From Archegozetes longisetosus (taxonomy: Eukaryota > Arthropoda > Arachnida > Sarcoptiformes > Trhypochthoniidae): a stretch of 64,000 nucleotides of DNA. A program made the position numbers and the translations under genes. Of this stretch, positions 47,387 to 60,333 are shown one piece after another. Numbering within the stretch: the stretch's first letter is position 1; every line of letters starts with the position of its first letter. The DNA is taken from the NCBI GenBank assembly GCA_018873245.2, contig JAEMBT020000008.1, positions 11,011,172 through 11,075,171 of the forward strand. The letters run 5' to 3'. Under the pieces are notes generated by a model. That model made no database searches. It was not told the origin of the DNA and saw only the letters and a program-made list of their open reading frames with translations.

Positions 47387-48198
47387 AAAGACAGGATTCA
47401 ATAATCTAGGTCACCTTTCCCTTAAAAAACACTAAGAACTCTATGATCGATGATGTCTCTAATCCGAAAGTGACTGGCACGATCTCCCAAAAGGAGCGCG
47501 CGTCTCACGCCAGCACGGAAGTAGTGAAGTGACGCTCACTGCCAAGGGTACCTGATGCCGCGGGAAAGAGCAACTTCAAAGAGATTAGAAATCCATGTGA
47601 ATGAATTGGTTTGAGGAATATCTAGGTCTAGACTTTTGCACCTTAGTGTCTAAAAATTTTAATCCAAACTTTAATGCTCCATATACTATACAGTTAAAAT
47701 ATTTACTATAGGATTTTTCATAGTATTTGTTCAAGAACACTGTAGCTGCAATTTGAGTTTTATAGAAAGCGTAGGTCAAATTTGTTCGATTAGTTTGACA
47801 AGTAAGAGTTAGAATCCCATCCCGATCTTTAATCAAAAAACAAATTCAAGTCTTCCCCTTCAATATAAAATAGGTCTCATTCCGTTCGCAAGGGGACGAG
47901 GGGTCAAATAATTTTTCGAAAACTTTGGTTTCTCTATAGACTCTAATATAAAAAAAATTAACAAAAAGTCCTGTTATTCCCAAACTATACATAATTAAGA
48001 TTTAATATTTTGTCACATCATGAGACGATCCAAGAGGGGTATATTGGTGACTTCAGATCGCCCCGCCCAATTACAACCCAAAGTTTCCACCCCTCCTTTG
48101 ACGATAGGACTGAATAATTCTCAGCCGACGATATCATATAAGACATGACTAAATTCTAATCACAGATACGGTTATAGAGAACATTTAATGGAATACTA
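47387..48198. other. No gene; GC-rich patch
   Basis: Mostly AT-rich. 47460-47575 is unusually GC-rich (GGAGCGCGCGTCTCACGCC and following) without an ORF or recognised RNA motif. Confidence 0.4.
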
Positions 48199-49402
48199 AA
48201 ACGCAAGAATAAGTTAATTTTTAGAGATATTTATCATAGTCTCAAATTAAGTTTATTTTTTGAGGTTAATATTTAGTATTACTACCTTTTGCATCAATGA
48301 CTGCCTGTAAACGTCATGGAATACTTTCAATTAATTTTTGGATCATCCCTGGCCATATTTTATTCCAAATGACGAATAATGCTATTCTTAGTTGTATAAT
48401 CGATTTTCGCTGACTGAGGTGTAGATCGGTTCAAATGATCCCATAAATGCTCAATCATATTCAGATCTGGACTCTGAGCAGCCATTCGAGTACTTCAATA
48501 TTGTTATTAATAAGCTAATTACGAGCCAAATGTGAGGTATGTTTTGGGTCATTGTTTTGTTGAAAGATAAAGTTATCTTTAATACCCAGATGTTCAGCGC
48601 TTGACAAAAAGTCCTTTTTAAGACTTCAACATAGGCCTTAGCATCCATTATCGATGTTTTCAGTCAATTTTCAGATACCATTTCTCGAAACACAACTCCA
48701 GATCATAACCGATGGCGAGTGCTTTATTGTTGTCTGAATATTCTTTTTATTCAGGCCTTTGCCCCGAATTTTCCAAGCTTTTTGTCTTCCTTTAGAGTTA
48801 ATTATTTCAAATTTTCACTCGTCAGGCCATAAGATTTTGTTTCAAATATTTTGAGGCATTTTTAAGTACTTTTTTGCGAACGCAAGTCTCTTTGCTAGTG
48901 CCACTACTCGTTGGTCTTTTACGCTTTATTCCTCCGAAGAAATTGTTCTCCGAAAGTCTTTCTCGAACAGTATCTTTACTACAGTTGATTTCAATCGATT
49001 TTAACTCTTGTGAGACATCTTTCGCTGTTGTTGTGCGATCTCTTTAAATCATAGATACAATTCTTTTATCTGTTCTCTGATCAGTACAACGCTTACGTCC
49101 ATTTCCCTGAAGATTACGAGCTGTCCCATAATTATTAATCTTTCGAGTAAATTTTGTAACACAGACATCACTACAATTGAATAAACTGGCGATACATTCA
49201 TAAGTTTTTCCTTCGTTTCTGAAGTCTTTCACACTCTTAAAACTTCCTAATTTTTACCTAATTTAATCTATTTTTTAAAATAAATCCTTTTTAAGACTTT
49301 ATTTGAATTTTTTAATAAAGCTTCAATAAAAATACAATTCATTTAATGGTTAATTAATCTGAAGATTGGGTTTTTATTCAATACTCACTTACTTTTGCGT
49401 TC
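48199..49402 (-). mobile_element. Tc1-family transposon, decayed, 1204 bp
   Basis: Short inverted ends (A/G)AACGCAA with TAAGT are flanked by TA (48197-48198, 49403-49404). The minus strand has a Tc1 transposase: a paired-type HTH near 49050-49230 (YECIASLFNCSDVCVTKFTR, RKRCTDQRTDKRIVSMI). The C-terminal WDHLDR...TP-like segment and SIIRHLE are seen near 48350-48440. Multiple stops and frameshifts make it inactive. Length fits Tc1 elements. Confidence 0.8.
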
Positions 49403-51571
49403 TAATGTAGACTCTAAGTTCAAAGGCTGTTTCCTAACTTCTTTCTATTTTTAGCACAACTTATTTATTATGCAATTTCAATGTCAAAGTGCACAACAAA
49501 TTGGTAGCTCTTATTATAACTTTATCGATATTTTTTTAAACTTTTTATTAAAGCATAAAACAAAAGGATTTAATGACTTTGTAATTAATTCACTTGTTAA
49601 TTGATATTCGTTCAATGCATAAAATATATGAATTTCTGTTGAAGAGTATTTTATTTAAGATTTTTATTTATATATGTAAAGGAATAGAGATTAAGATTAT
49701 TTTCTATTCATTAAATGGTGGTTCAAGTAACAATTTTATGTCGATTGCAGTTTGGGATAGCAATAAGTTTTCACAAGTTTTTGTATTTATTTTATATTTA
49801 GAGTTAACAGGTGAAAAGTTTTCAAATATTGGCCTTGTAGAGATTAAAATAGTAGGGGATTAAAATCTTTCAAATTCGCCAGAAGTCTGACCGTTTCTGG
49901 TCAATCACCTGTTTTACTGCATTTCTTACACCTTATATACAAATTTTAATCGAATGTATCTTTAGTTTTCATTTTCGTAGGCAAACAGTGAACTTCAAAT
50001 AAAGTTATCATTTTTAAAGATTAAGTTATGTGGAAGTATATGTAAAGTTTTCGTGCTTAATGTGTTTCAGAATAATATTTAGATAACAGTCTCCGATAAA
50101 AATTTAAGATATCTCGATTTTATTTCAGTCTCTGAAAACTTTTCAAATGTTTTAATAGCAAATAAGATCTCTAATAATCAAATTAGGAAACACTAAGTTA
50201 CGTATTACAGGTTTAGATACATTGAACCAATGAAGCATGTTTACAGAAGTCAATCAAATTTATTATAAAAGTCAATCCACTGTAGAAATACTATCAAACT
50301 TAAAATTGAAAATCCACCAGAGGCAGCACCTAACGGCCATACGTCAAAAGCTCAGACGATGGATTCGTTTCGTTAATGTTGTTTTGAGGCCAATAACTGT
50401 AAAAAACGATCAATTTTACTACTTATAATTAATAATTATATTACGATTTTCAAACAAGCATATTTACATGAGTAATATATCAAAACTTGAAAAAATTTTC
50501 GAATGCGTCATGTCTTCAAATCGAAATGGTTCCATTAGATTATAACTTTTTTTTATTGAAGATTACTTTTAAGAAAAACTACAAAAAATTAAAACATATT
50601 AAAGAAAATATAAAACAATTTTAAGTCAAATATCATCTGAAGAATTAATATTTTTCTGTTAATATTAAGGATTGAAAATGTATTTGGAAGGGATCTAAAG
50701 TTGAAACGGTGATAGTGTAAAATGATTATAAAATTATCAATTTTCAAGTTTAACCTAACACTCATGACTCGAAAGATTCACTTACCACGAATGAATATTA
50801 AAAATATGATCTAATTAATTGATTTAAGAAATAATTTTCAACAAATCAATTGCATGTCATAATATATTCAAAAATCAAAAATTTTAAATTCTTACCACTA
50901 GTTGTTTAGAAATAACTTTCAAAATTCTTTATTTGATTAAATTCCCAACAAAAGTTTAGTTTTATAAATCAGAATTAAAGCTATGATTATGATTTTGAGA
51001 TCTATATTAAAGAAATTTTGGTTGGACTTAAGCAAATGCGAATGAGCATGTTTCCAATGTCTTAGGAACATAAATCATACATCGTTGTGTTCGTCTCGAC
51101 GGCTTCGAGTCTCAGAAAATCGATTATACGTCAAAATTTTTAAAATCAAATCAGATGTATTTAATTATTTCAAGTTAAGAGCAATTACTAATACGCTCAA
51201 AGAAAAAGTTCGCACAAAATAAGCTTACATGTAACACATATATGGATTGCTTTCATAAATATCTGAGTAATAAAATAATTGCGTAGTTATTGTAGTTTTT
51301 AAAATTGAATATAGTTGCATAAATTAATCTATTTAGTAAATATGCAAACGTTAATTCGAAATTACAGTAGAATATTCATTGCAAGTTTCTATAAACAAAG
51401 TATAGAGGATAACCAAATAATTTCAATTATTTTAAAGACAGAAAGAACTGTGTATCATACAGTAACTCTAGTAAAAAATGACAATCAACTCGAAAGGTAA
51501 CCTGGTAGTGGCTGAAAGCCTAAGAAATCAAGAAGAGAAGCCGAATAATAAGTTGAACAAAATGTAAACAC
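49403..51571. other. No recognised gene
   Basis: AT-rich. An 89-codon plus frame (49594..49863) is hydrophobic at its start and unrecognised, and others are shorter. I see no repeats. Confidence 0.5.
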
Positions 51572-52318
51572 GGGTGAATCCGAGCTAATGGGTCTAGGGG
51601 GTTCCCGACCCCTACCCCAAAGTCTTATACATCATTGGATTCAGTTCGTCGAGCTGAACATTTTGATACCACATTTGACCACTTCAGGTTCGAACCTGAA
51701 CACTTCTGGCCAACTCCGGAGGGATTGGCTGACCCGGCCAAATGATATATCATTAGACTCAGGATATCAAACTGAGCATTTTGATACCTCACTTGATCAA
51801 TTATCACAAGTGGTTCTCAAGATATTCATCTTTGTTTGGTTTAGCACCTCATAATGGATAAACCTGGATTTCTCGAGTCGTAACCCAAACAAGCGCTTCG
51901 CGACCTCACCTATTATACCTTAGTTAATATCAGGTTTGGTTTGGGTTACAACTTGGTAAAGCCAGGTGTATCCATTTTCGAGGGGGTTAGGTCTGGGTCG
52001 TACCTATAGGCGATGTTTTTCTCGGTAACTGTATACCGATATGCTGGAATTATAGAACTAAAAGTTGAATATCTTGAGAACTACCTGAGATAATTGGTCA
52101 AATGAGGTATCAAAATTCTCAGTGCGATGTCTTGAGTCCAGTGATATATCACTTGGTGGGGTCAGCCACTCCCTCCGCTGTTGGCCAAAAGTGATCAGGT
52201 TCAGGTTGGAAGTGGTCAAGTGTGGTATTAAAATGTTCAGCTTGACGAAATGATGTATCACATTTGGAGTGGGGGGGGGGTCGAGAACCAACTTAGACTC
52301 ATTAGCCCGTATTCACCC
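51572..52318. mobile_element. MITE, probably Merlin-derived, 747 bp
   Basis: Inverted ends start GGGTGAATCCGAGCTAAT / GGGTGAATACGGGCTAAT. The first nine bases equal the Merlin copy B terminus. A 7/8-matching 8-bp duplication flanks it (GTAAACAC 51564-51571, GTAAACAT 52319-52326). The subterminal sequence is shared with the MITE at 10131-10732. There is a run of ten or more G near 52271. Confidence 0.8.
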
Positions 52319-52326
52319 GTAAACAT

Positions 52327-53599
52327 AATTTGTAAAAGTTATGTAAAATTGCGAAAAGAACTAAATTTTTTCATTAAAATTGTTGAAAGTTATTTAGTCA
52401 AATATGTAATCAAAATAGTTCAAAATAAAAACTGCTCAAAGAAGTAATCAAAATTAAAACTAAAGCAAACAATGTGTTTAATAATTTAAGAATGCACGCA
52501 CTTAAGCCATCACTAACAACACATTATTGCGGATATTTGACAATTCATGGTTCAATGGTTACGGTAATGATTTATATATTGCACATCCATCTCTTAAAGT
52601 CAGATTTGTTGAACAATTGATCGAAAAATTAAAAGAGAAATGAAGAAGTTGCCAGAAAGCCATTTTCAAACCCTGGTGTCGCGTACTAGAATTCGAATAC
52701 ATATAGCAATGGACAACAGGCTACTATTAGCAATTAACTAAACTAAAATTATTTATCAATTATTACGTTAATTCTCTGTAAGATATCTTTAGTTTTCATT
52801 CACTAATAAGGAAATTATAAACAATTGAATTTTGTGCGAACTTTTTCTCCAAGCATAATATCGGTCAGTCAGTAAATTTTAAGTATTGGCTGGTGGTTTC
52901 TGCATTTGTGTATCGTATCTGATATATAATAACACACCAGTGACTAAACAGTGTGCACGCAAATAACCAGAAGAAGCTCTATAAGATGACAGAGGTATTC
53001 TTGACTGAGTCGGTTTTACTATCATAGGCAGTATAATCGAGCATCGGATGTTAGTGAGATTTTTGACAAGAAGGATATATCAACAAATAAACTAGCTCAT
53101 TAAAGAAAATTTGAGTATGTTAGATTTCTTTATTTGTCAAAAATATAATTGCGATAATTCAATGCAAGGTGATCGATTTTGATGCCAAAGTCATCAATTT
53201 AAGTCAAAGAATACCTCAAATTTCACTTAAAGATTCTTCTGCTTATTAGCTATGCACACTACTTAGATAATGATGTACCGCTGTACATACCATGTGTTGA
53301 TGTATAAAAAAAGCAAGCAGCCAATACTTAAAACTTACTTACTGACCGATAATATTAGAAAACTGAAATCTTATGGGCATTTTATGATTTAAAATGTATC
53401 CAGACATAAATCAACGAAATGAGTGTTTTGCAATTACACTCAGTTTTTCGGCGAATCGAAAATACATCATCACGTTCAAGTGAGTCGATTGAGACTATAT
53501 TCGAGATCATCTGAAATCATTTTCAGAATTCTATATTTTTACCTTATATATCGAATTTCGACTTTATTTTTATGACATGCACTGTAATGAATTGAAACT
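52327..53599. other. No recognised gene
   Basis: AT-rich. A short open stretch near 52545-52640 reads FNGYGNDLYIAHPSLKVRF and then runs to a stop; I cannot assign it. Confidence 0.45.
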
Positions 53600-53618
53600 G
53601 TTATGACTAGGAATGCCA

Positions 53619-54050
53619 TAGGGTGACCAAGTGTCCTGCATTGTGCGGGATTGTCCCACATTTAAGAGTTGTATCCCGCATACTGTATGCACCCTTTGCG
53701 GGACGGAAAATATACATTTTAAGATTTATCTTAACAGATTTTCACTGTGTGTTTTTACTTAATGCAAATAATGTAATTTAATTGTTAACACGTTTCTTAT
53801 CTTAAAATATGTACAAGTCTTTAGATAAAAAGAGTTTTAATCCGTTTATCTGATACCTTTTTTTCATTCACATCGTGTGTGACTCTTATAAAGTGCAGTT
53901 ATCAATCAAGTCTTTAGTTTATATTTCAAATAATTGTTATTTCAAACTGTGATTTTTGACTTCAATCAGGTTAAAACTCTTTAAAAACATTTTATAATGG
54001 GACCAAAATTTTTTTGTCCCGCATTTGACAGTTTTGACTTGGTCACCCTA
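53619..54050. mobile_element. hAT-type MITE nested in a larger hAT element, 432 bp
   Basis: Ends TAGGGTGACCAAGT / TAGGGTGACCAAGTC (inverted) are flanked by a perfect 8-bp duplication GAATGCCA (53611-53618, 54051-54058). That duplication lies within the left terminal repeat of the outer element. Confidence 0.9.
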
Positions 54051-54314
54051 GAATGCCAACTCTCCAGCGTTTAGACCCCCCTCCAGTCTCCAGCTTGACC
54101 CTTAAGCTGGAGGCAGTAATCTCCGGCCTTTATTTAACTTATAAAAATATTTAAAATATCTAATGATTTAGTGAAATGAAAGTAAAAATAATTTTGATCC
54201 ACGAAATCCTACTTAATATACGAGAGACTTTTATGCTTATGTAACTTAATATGCAAACTAAGCTTACTTAATACTTTGATTAAAGTTTTTGTTGTGTGAA
54301 TTCATTATAAAAAC

Positions 54315-55532
54315 TTAAGCAAAGACTTTATGCTTACTTTCACAACAATAGAAGTATCACTAATTAGTAGATATTTTTCGACGTTTCGGTAACTCATTTG
54401 TTATCTTCATAAGTATTTTTTGAATAAAATGATTATTCTTCTGACTTTAGCACTAGTTTATGAGTGGACGTTAGGGAACCTTGGGATCAATTATTTAAAT
54501 ACATGTCTTTTCAACTAAAACCTAAACAGTGAATCAATTTGTTTTATTTATTTTAAGGTACAATTAAATGATTATAGTTAGAAATATATTCACTGTATGC
54601 TATATATAGCTCTGTGGCAAAGCCATATCACATAAAAATTCTAACTATAATCTTTAATTGTACATTAAAATAAACAAAACAAAAATTAATTCAATGTTTT
54701 GGTTGGAGTGCGGCTTGAACGCCGAAGTCTGATACGCATAATGGGTTTTTACGTAGGCAGGAACGCCGAATATAGAGAAAAACCTGTTTTCACCTGATTT
54801 TCTTAACACTGATTTCCTATCTAAGTAATCCCTGAAATCATTGATTGCTATATCCCAAAGGGATATCAATAATTTTACAATAAAATAAATTGAGAGATAA
54901 GCTTAAATACACATGCCGGCCGTGTAAATTAATCTCATTTGCACGAAGTTTTGACTCAAACGTGTTTTAGTTGTTTCTTCTATTATAAATTACTCATTTT
55001 TCAACCTGTTTACAAATTTTATTTCAATAAGTAAAATACAACTGTTTAAACTGAGCATATTTATAAATTATAGTGTATTAAATTAAATTGTTAAAATAAA
55101 TGTACCACTTTCTCGTACAATAATGAGAAAAGCTCGAGCTACGCACAGCCACGGCTTTTCTGATCAATGATAATCTTTTGAATGAGATTCAGGTTATTTC
55201 AAAGGATTGAAGAAAAAATGGGATCTGAAAACAGGTTTTTCTCTATATTCGGCGTTCCTGCCTACGTAAAAACCCATTATGCGTATCAGACTTCGGCGTT
55301 CAAGCCGGCAATCGTTTTGGTTTTAGTTAAAAAAAGACATGTATTTAAATAATTGATTTCATGTTTCTCTCCTAACGTCCACTCATGAAACAAGTGCAAA
55401 AGTCAAAAATGAATCATTTGATTCAAAAAGCACTGATGAAGATAGCAAATGAGTTATCGAAATGTCGAAAAAATATCTACTAATTAGTGATACTTCTATT
55501 GTTGTGAAAGTAAGCACAAAGTCTTTGCTTAA
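54315..55532. mobile_element. Foldback element, ~1.2 kb
   Basis: Outer arms of about 210 bp (TTAAGCAAAGACTTTATGCT inward) and inner arms of about 90 bp (CGCCGAATATAGAGAAAAAC side) are inverted. A third small inverted repeat lies at about 54545-54680. No ORF was found. It lies inside the hAT element at 53608-56028. Confidence 0.7.
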
Positions 55533-56036
55533 TTTTTTTTACTTAATACTATTTTAATCCTTCAAATACTTAGCTCTAACACATTTACAATAAACCAATA
55601 TAAGCTCATTGAAATCGATATCTTATTCTGATAATTATTAAGCTATTATTGATTTAAATAAATATATCCACACTCATTTAGTTTAGATCGTACTTAATTC
55701 CATTGTGAATCAATTGGAAATGATTTTGTCGAACGGATATTCAGCATAATGAAAAATTTATGGTCAGATGAAAGAAATCGTCTAACTGTACCTCAAGTCG
55801 AAGCTGAACTATGCATAAAATCTAATTATTCTATGAGTGTACAGAGTTTTATGACCACGTATCAAAAGACTGCAAATTAATAGAAGGAGCTAAATCAGGA
55901 AAGAAATATAATTTTAAAAATTTAATATGATGTTGATTATAAAACTATGTGCTTAAATAAAAATTTTGCATATAAAGGTCCCTTTGATATTTTTTCCAGC
56001 ATTTAGACTGAGAGGTGTTAGCATCCTAGTTATGAC

Positions 56037-57026
56037 CATAATCTACCTTGAGGTATCTTAAAGGTCGCTTAAAAGTCGATTTACATGTCTGTAAATAAAT
56101 TCAACCTAGAATTTTTATTTAACCGAAAAACAAATGTAATTTTTTCTACATTATTATGATTAACCGAATGAGGGATATTTTTAGAAGTAAAGAAGGTTTA
56201 TTTTCTTGAGAAAAGGTGGTATCAAAATGAAAAGCTATATATCATAGCAAAATTGATAGAGATTATAGTTCTCGAAAGTTTCAAGTATTTTATCGAAGAA
56301 TTAAAAATTAGAAATAAGCGATTTCTTGAGTTGTCTTTCGAATGACCTTAAAATCTAACTATTCTGAACAACTTCTGATCGCTTCATTTTTCATGTCATA
56401 TAAATATTATCGAAATTTGACAATAGGTCGGAAAATATCGAGTTTTCTACATTACATTAGGTGAGCTCGAGTATGATCTAGATTAGTATGGTCGATACGA
56501 GTTCAACGATGTATTCCTACAAAGTCGGGAACGTACCCGCCAACATTTTCCAAAGTCCAACCAAAATTTCTTTACAACCTATTGTTCGATAAGAATTTAG
56601 TGATTTATGCAATTTTATAATTTTATTTAGATAGTAAAAGTTTTTGAGAAATTTGAGTTTTACGATTCTAAAATGGAACAAGTTTAGTATTCAAGCCTAA
56701 ATAATACAAGTTTTATAAATTACAGTAAAATAAAATGTAAAAATAACTTGTTGTGGATTGTAATCATTTAATAATAGTGTTGGCAAAATACATGAAAAAA
56801 TTTTCGTACTTGTATTGGTTTGGAAAGAAATTAATGCCCGCTATTAACAAGATTTTAATGAATACAAGTATTTAATCAATTATGTGTCGGCTCTCATTTT
56901 CAGCGGCTTGACCCCACTTTGTGACCTTAATTTTTTATTAATTATTTAGGGAGCTCAAAGGGTTCAAAACTCTTATATAAATAGCAGGCATTAATTTCTT
57001 TCCAAACCAATATTATACTGTATTAA
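56037..57026. other. No recognised gene
   Basis: AT-rich spacer. Confidence 0.5.
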
Positions 57027-57028
57027 TA

Positions 57029-57687
57029 CAGAGCTTTTCTTATTGTACGCCGCATTACTGACTATTTCAAGCTTTCCGATCGGTAGTTTTCCTTCAATTA
57101 AAAGTACAAGTGAACCAATATAATGGGAGTAAAGAGTACAATAAATAAAAACAAACACATGTGCAATATTCAACACTATTATTATCACTATTTGAATGAT
57201 AGGATTATCCATGATAGGTCAGACTTTTTAACGTGAAAGTAAACTTTCCTCATAATGGATAAGCGCATACGCTATTGTGGGTTAAACATAAAAACTCATT
57301 TACTAAAACTTTCAATTAAAATAAACATTAATTGAGTAACGCTTTATATATTTCACGAAGAAATAATTTTTCTTTTGATCGAATTAATCAATATTAAGTC
57401 ATCGAAAAAGTTAAAAGTTTGTATATAGAAGGTATATCGAAGAGATAACTAATAATGTAAATCTAATCGCAAAACTGACTTTCTATTATATAAAGTTTCG
57501 ATAATATATTATCAACTTGTAGTACGCGCTCAAATTTATATAAATGAAATATGATTCCTTTATGAATAAAAGACGCCTTTAAAAACTTAGACATATTATT
57601 GATGATTCTATCCTTCATTTATAAAGTTTTCCATTTCAAAGTTGTTGCTGTATATTTTATATGCGGCGTATAATGAGATAAGCTCTG
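57029..57687. mobile_element. TA-flanked MITE, 659 bp
   Basis: 27-bp inverted ends CAGAGCTT(T/A)TCT...CGCCGCAT (24 of 27 match) are flanked by TA (57027-57028, 57688-57689). It is likely Tc1/mariner-derived. There is no coding capacity. Confidence 0.65.
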
Positions 57688-57689
57688 TA

Positions 57690-58335
57690 CATGTATCATT
57701 ATGTATAGCACGTGTACTTTAGTATAGCTTTTTAAAGTTCATATAGTATAAGCTGAAATGGATATATTATTTGATCAAGTAATATCAAGTATTTTTGGTG
57801 AAAGTTAAAAAAGAAATAGAAATATATTTGAAAGAAGCACTCACTTAAAATGAGACATTCTTTTATATATTGAATTTATTTTATAAACTTAATTTAATGC
57901 ATTAAAGTATATAGTACAAAGGACACATTATTAACGTTGAAAAAATACTATTTCAAGAAAGTCCATCAAAAAAATTTTCTAGAAATATTGCGCCCTATGC
58001 GAACTTGCAGTTGAAAATACTTCTAGAAAGCTTCTAAAGAAAATTTGTATTGTTTTTGACAATACATATATACGGTGCTTGACTGTCGCGTGATATTAAT
58101 CAATGATATCAACGAATATTTATATTAATTTTATTTGTTAAATGCATTTTGTAGACAATAACTTTCTAACAAGTAATAATTTAAATTATCGTTAATTAAA
58201 TTGGCTAAAATATTCATCAAGAGGTCTGACTGAAGCCTATTAAAATTTAGTAGTTCTATTCCATAAATAAGCTTAAGTTCAATCGAAACTCAAATTATTT
58301 TATTAATATTAAAGTAATTGTTTTAAAATAGAATA
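57690..58335. other. No recognised gene
   Basis: AT-rich spacer upstream of a hAT transposase remnant. Confidence 0.5.
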
Positions 58336-59960
58336 ATGTGTGAAATAGAAGATAATATGTGCTTTAATCCCGAAGGTACTGGGCTAAACGAGCCCAATTA
58401 ATATTAATCATGTTCAAAGTTTAGCGAGTAATATTCAAAAAGAGAGACAAATGTCTCAAAACAGTGAATGTAATACTATTAGCTCAGAAGAAGAAACTAT
58501 TGTTCTGAATGTATCAAAAAATGACATTTCTGTTGAATTAACAGAAAGCAATTATTTAGGTTCAAATGAATTGAAACGTCGAAAAACAATTAGAAAGAAA
58601 TAAGTAAAAAAAGGAAATAAAGTAACAGTTCAAAGGAGAGTCAATGAATGCAGAGAACCTTTCATCGCAAAAGACACCAAAATTTATTGTAACTTATGTC
58701 ATGATTTCGTAGATTTTTAACATAGGAATGTGATCGATTCTCATCTAAATTCTAAGAAGCACAAGAGAAGTGTCGAAAATTATTCAAATCATTCTAAAAT
58801 TACTAGTAGTTTAGGAAAGCAAGCAGAAAAAGAGATATTTATAAGTGGTTTGGTCTTAATGTTGACCTCAACTAATATTCCTATTGAAAAAATTAATAAT
58901 CAAGAACTCAAAGCTTTTTCGCGAAGTATTGCAAATTTGGTGATCAGGTCCCTTCAGGACTTTGATAAAAAAAATACCAAAAGCTTATGCCAATCAACAA
59001 AAATAGGTTATCGAACATCTGAAATAAGCTGACGGATTTTCAGTTATTGTGGATGAAACACAAGACAAAAAATGTCGATCGGTTTCAAATATATTACTCA
59101 TTTCATCAGCAACTAACTTCCCTTCGAATGATTTTCGCTTGAAGTCAACTCTTATTAGTACATTATTCTTAAACAAAATAGTCAATAGTAATGTTATTGT
59201 TCGTGAAACAAATAAAGTCATCGAATTCTAGATCAAATATTGAGAAAATAAATCAGTTCGCCAGTATTGAAAAAATGATCAAAAACCCAATTATTATTCA
59301 ACAAATTAAATTCATTAAATATATTTCAAAACCAATTATTAATGCAGTTCTATGTACTCAAAAAAAATATATTATGACAACTGATATCTCTAAGTGTTGT
59401 TCTGATTGATGTTAATTTTTCGAGAAATGTATGGGAATGTCGACACAAATGAAGAATACCTTTATATCTATAAGAGCTCAATATTAACGATATTTTACGC
59501 TTCAAGCAATCAGTGATTGATTGTCTTAAACAAACTTTACTGAAACTGGAGTAATGTTTTGATATTGAAAAAGAGCCAGCTATGAATTTTCTAAAAACTA
59601 TGAAAATATTTTATCCTCTAAAGGCGAAAAGTATCACACTTTCTGCAGAAGTATTGATCAAAGGGTTAGTATCAATGCCAGAATTAAATAATTTAATGAA
59701 TTCTCACGACTTACTTGTAGTATCAACTTTCTGTTGAGTTTAAGTCTTACATCAATCAAGTTAAAGATTAAGAAAAACCAGAAAATATCAAAACAAATGT
59801 TTATATCCCTAATTTCTGGAAATTGAACTTCAGGAATTGGAAACTATTGGCCCCAATTGTTTACAAATATTTATTTGTTCCGATAACAAGTGCTGAAGTT
59901 GAGCGATTGTTCAGTTGTTACAATAATATTCTTCCTGATAGAAGACAATCTCCTTGAAGA
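58336..59960 (+). mobile_element. hAT transposase remnant (BED-type finger, dimerisation domain)
   Basis: Plus-strand frames show, in order, a BED-like zinc finger (YCNLCHDFVDF, then HLNSKKHKR) and a helical region. FSVIVDETQDKKCRSVSNIL follows, the first catalytic Asp region of hAT enzymes. The C-terminal dimerisation segment is VPITSAEVERLFSCYNNILP near 59875-59940. The BED and VDETxD layout resembles CGGBP1-like hAT transposases. Several stops and frameshifts make it inactive. Terminal repeats were not located. It is a different family from the hAT at 53608-56028. Confidence 0.75.
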
Positions 59961-60087
59961 AAGTCTCAAGTGTTTGACTTCTCTCTATTTTAATTATATG
60001 TCAATTTCTTTGTAATAATAGAAATTGAATATTTAATGTGCTTATTGTAAAGAACCTCTCATTTATGCAATATAATGATCATTCAAT

Positions 60088-60333
60088 GAAGGTCACTGGG
60101 TGTAGTGGTCAGTGAGTCGATCCTTGGGGCGGAGGTCCGAGGTTCGAATCTCACGGTCGCTATACTTCTTTGACGGCGATGTGCTGGCCCCATGTCACCG
60201 GTTATAACTGCCTCTGACCCTATGTGTATGCCCCGACCGATTGCCCTCGGCGAAAAACTCACTCTGTAACAAGGCTTAAGTGAGTCTCCCGAAAGGGAGT
60301 TGGTAGTACTAAAATGGATGGATGGATGGATGA
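60088..60333 (+). mobile_element. tRNA-derived SINE, ~245 bp
   Basis: An internal Pol III promoter is visible. Box A-like GTGTAGTGGTCAGTGAGTC lies near 60100-60118, as in a tRNA D-arm. Box B GGTTCGAATCTC is at 60141-60152, as in a TpsiC arm. A GC-rich unrelated body and a (GGAT)n tail at 60314-60332 follow. A full cloverleaf with paired acceptor ends is not formed, so it is a SINE, not a tRNA gene. Clean target duplications were not resolved. Confidence 0.8.

Larger units (their letters stand above)
53608..56028. mobile_element. hAT element (composite, decayed) with nested insertions
   Basis: Inverted ends TAGGAATGCCAACTC / TAGGATGCTAACACC are flanked by a perfect 8-bp duplication GTTATGAC (53600-53607, 56029-56036). 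Near the right end (about 55710-55920, plus) lies a hAT C-terminal dimerisation segment: NDFVERIFSIMKNLWSDERN, RLTVPQVEAELCIK and SFYDHVSK. A hAT MITE (53619-54050) sits 11 bp inside the left end, and a large foldback (54315-55532) fills most of the middle. Most of the transposase is missing. Confidence 0.8.

Noticed and set aside
60088-60165. tRNA gene
   Set aside because: A D-arm-like and a T-arm-like sequence are present, but the acceptor ends do not pair and the body continues into a repeat tail. It is better explained as a SINE.
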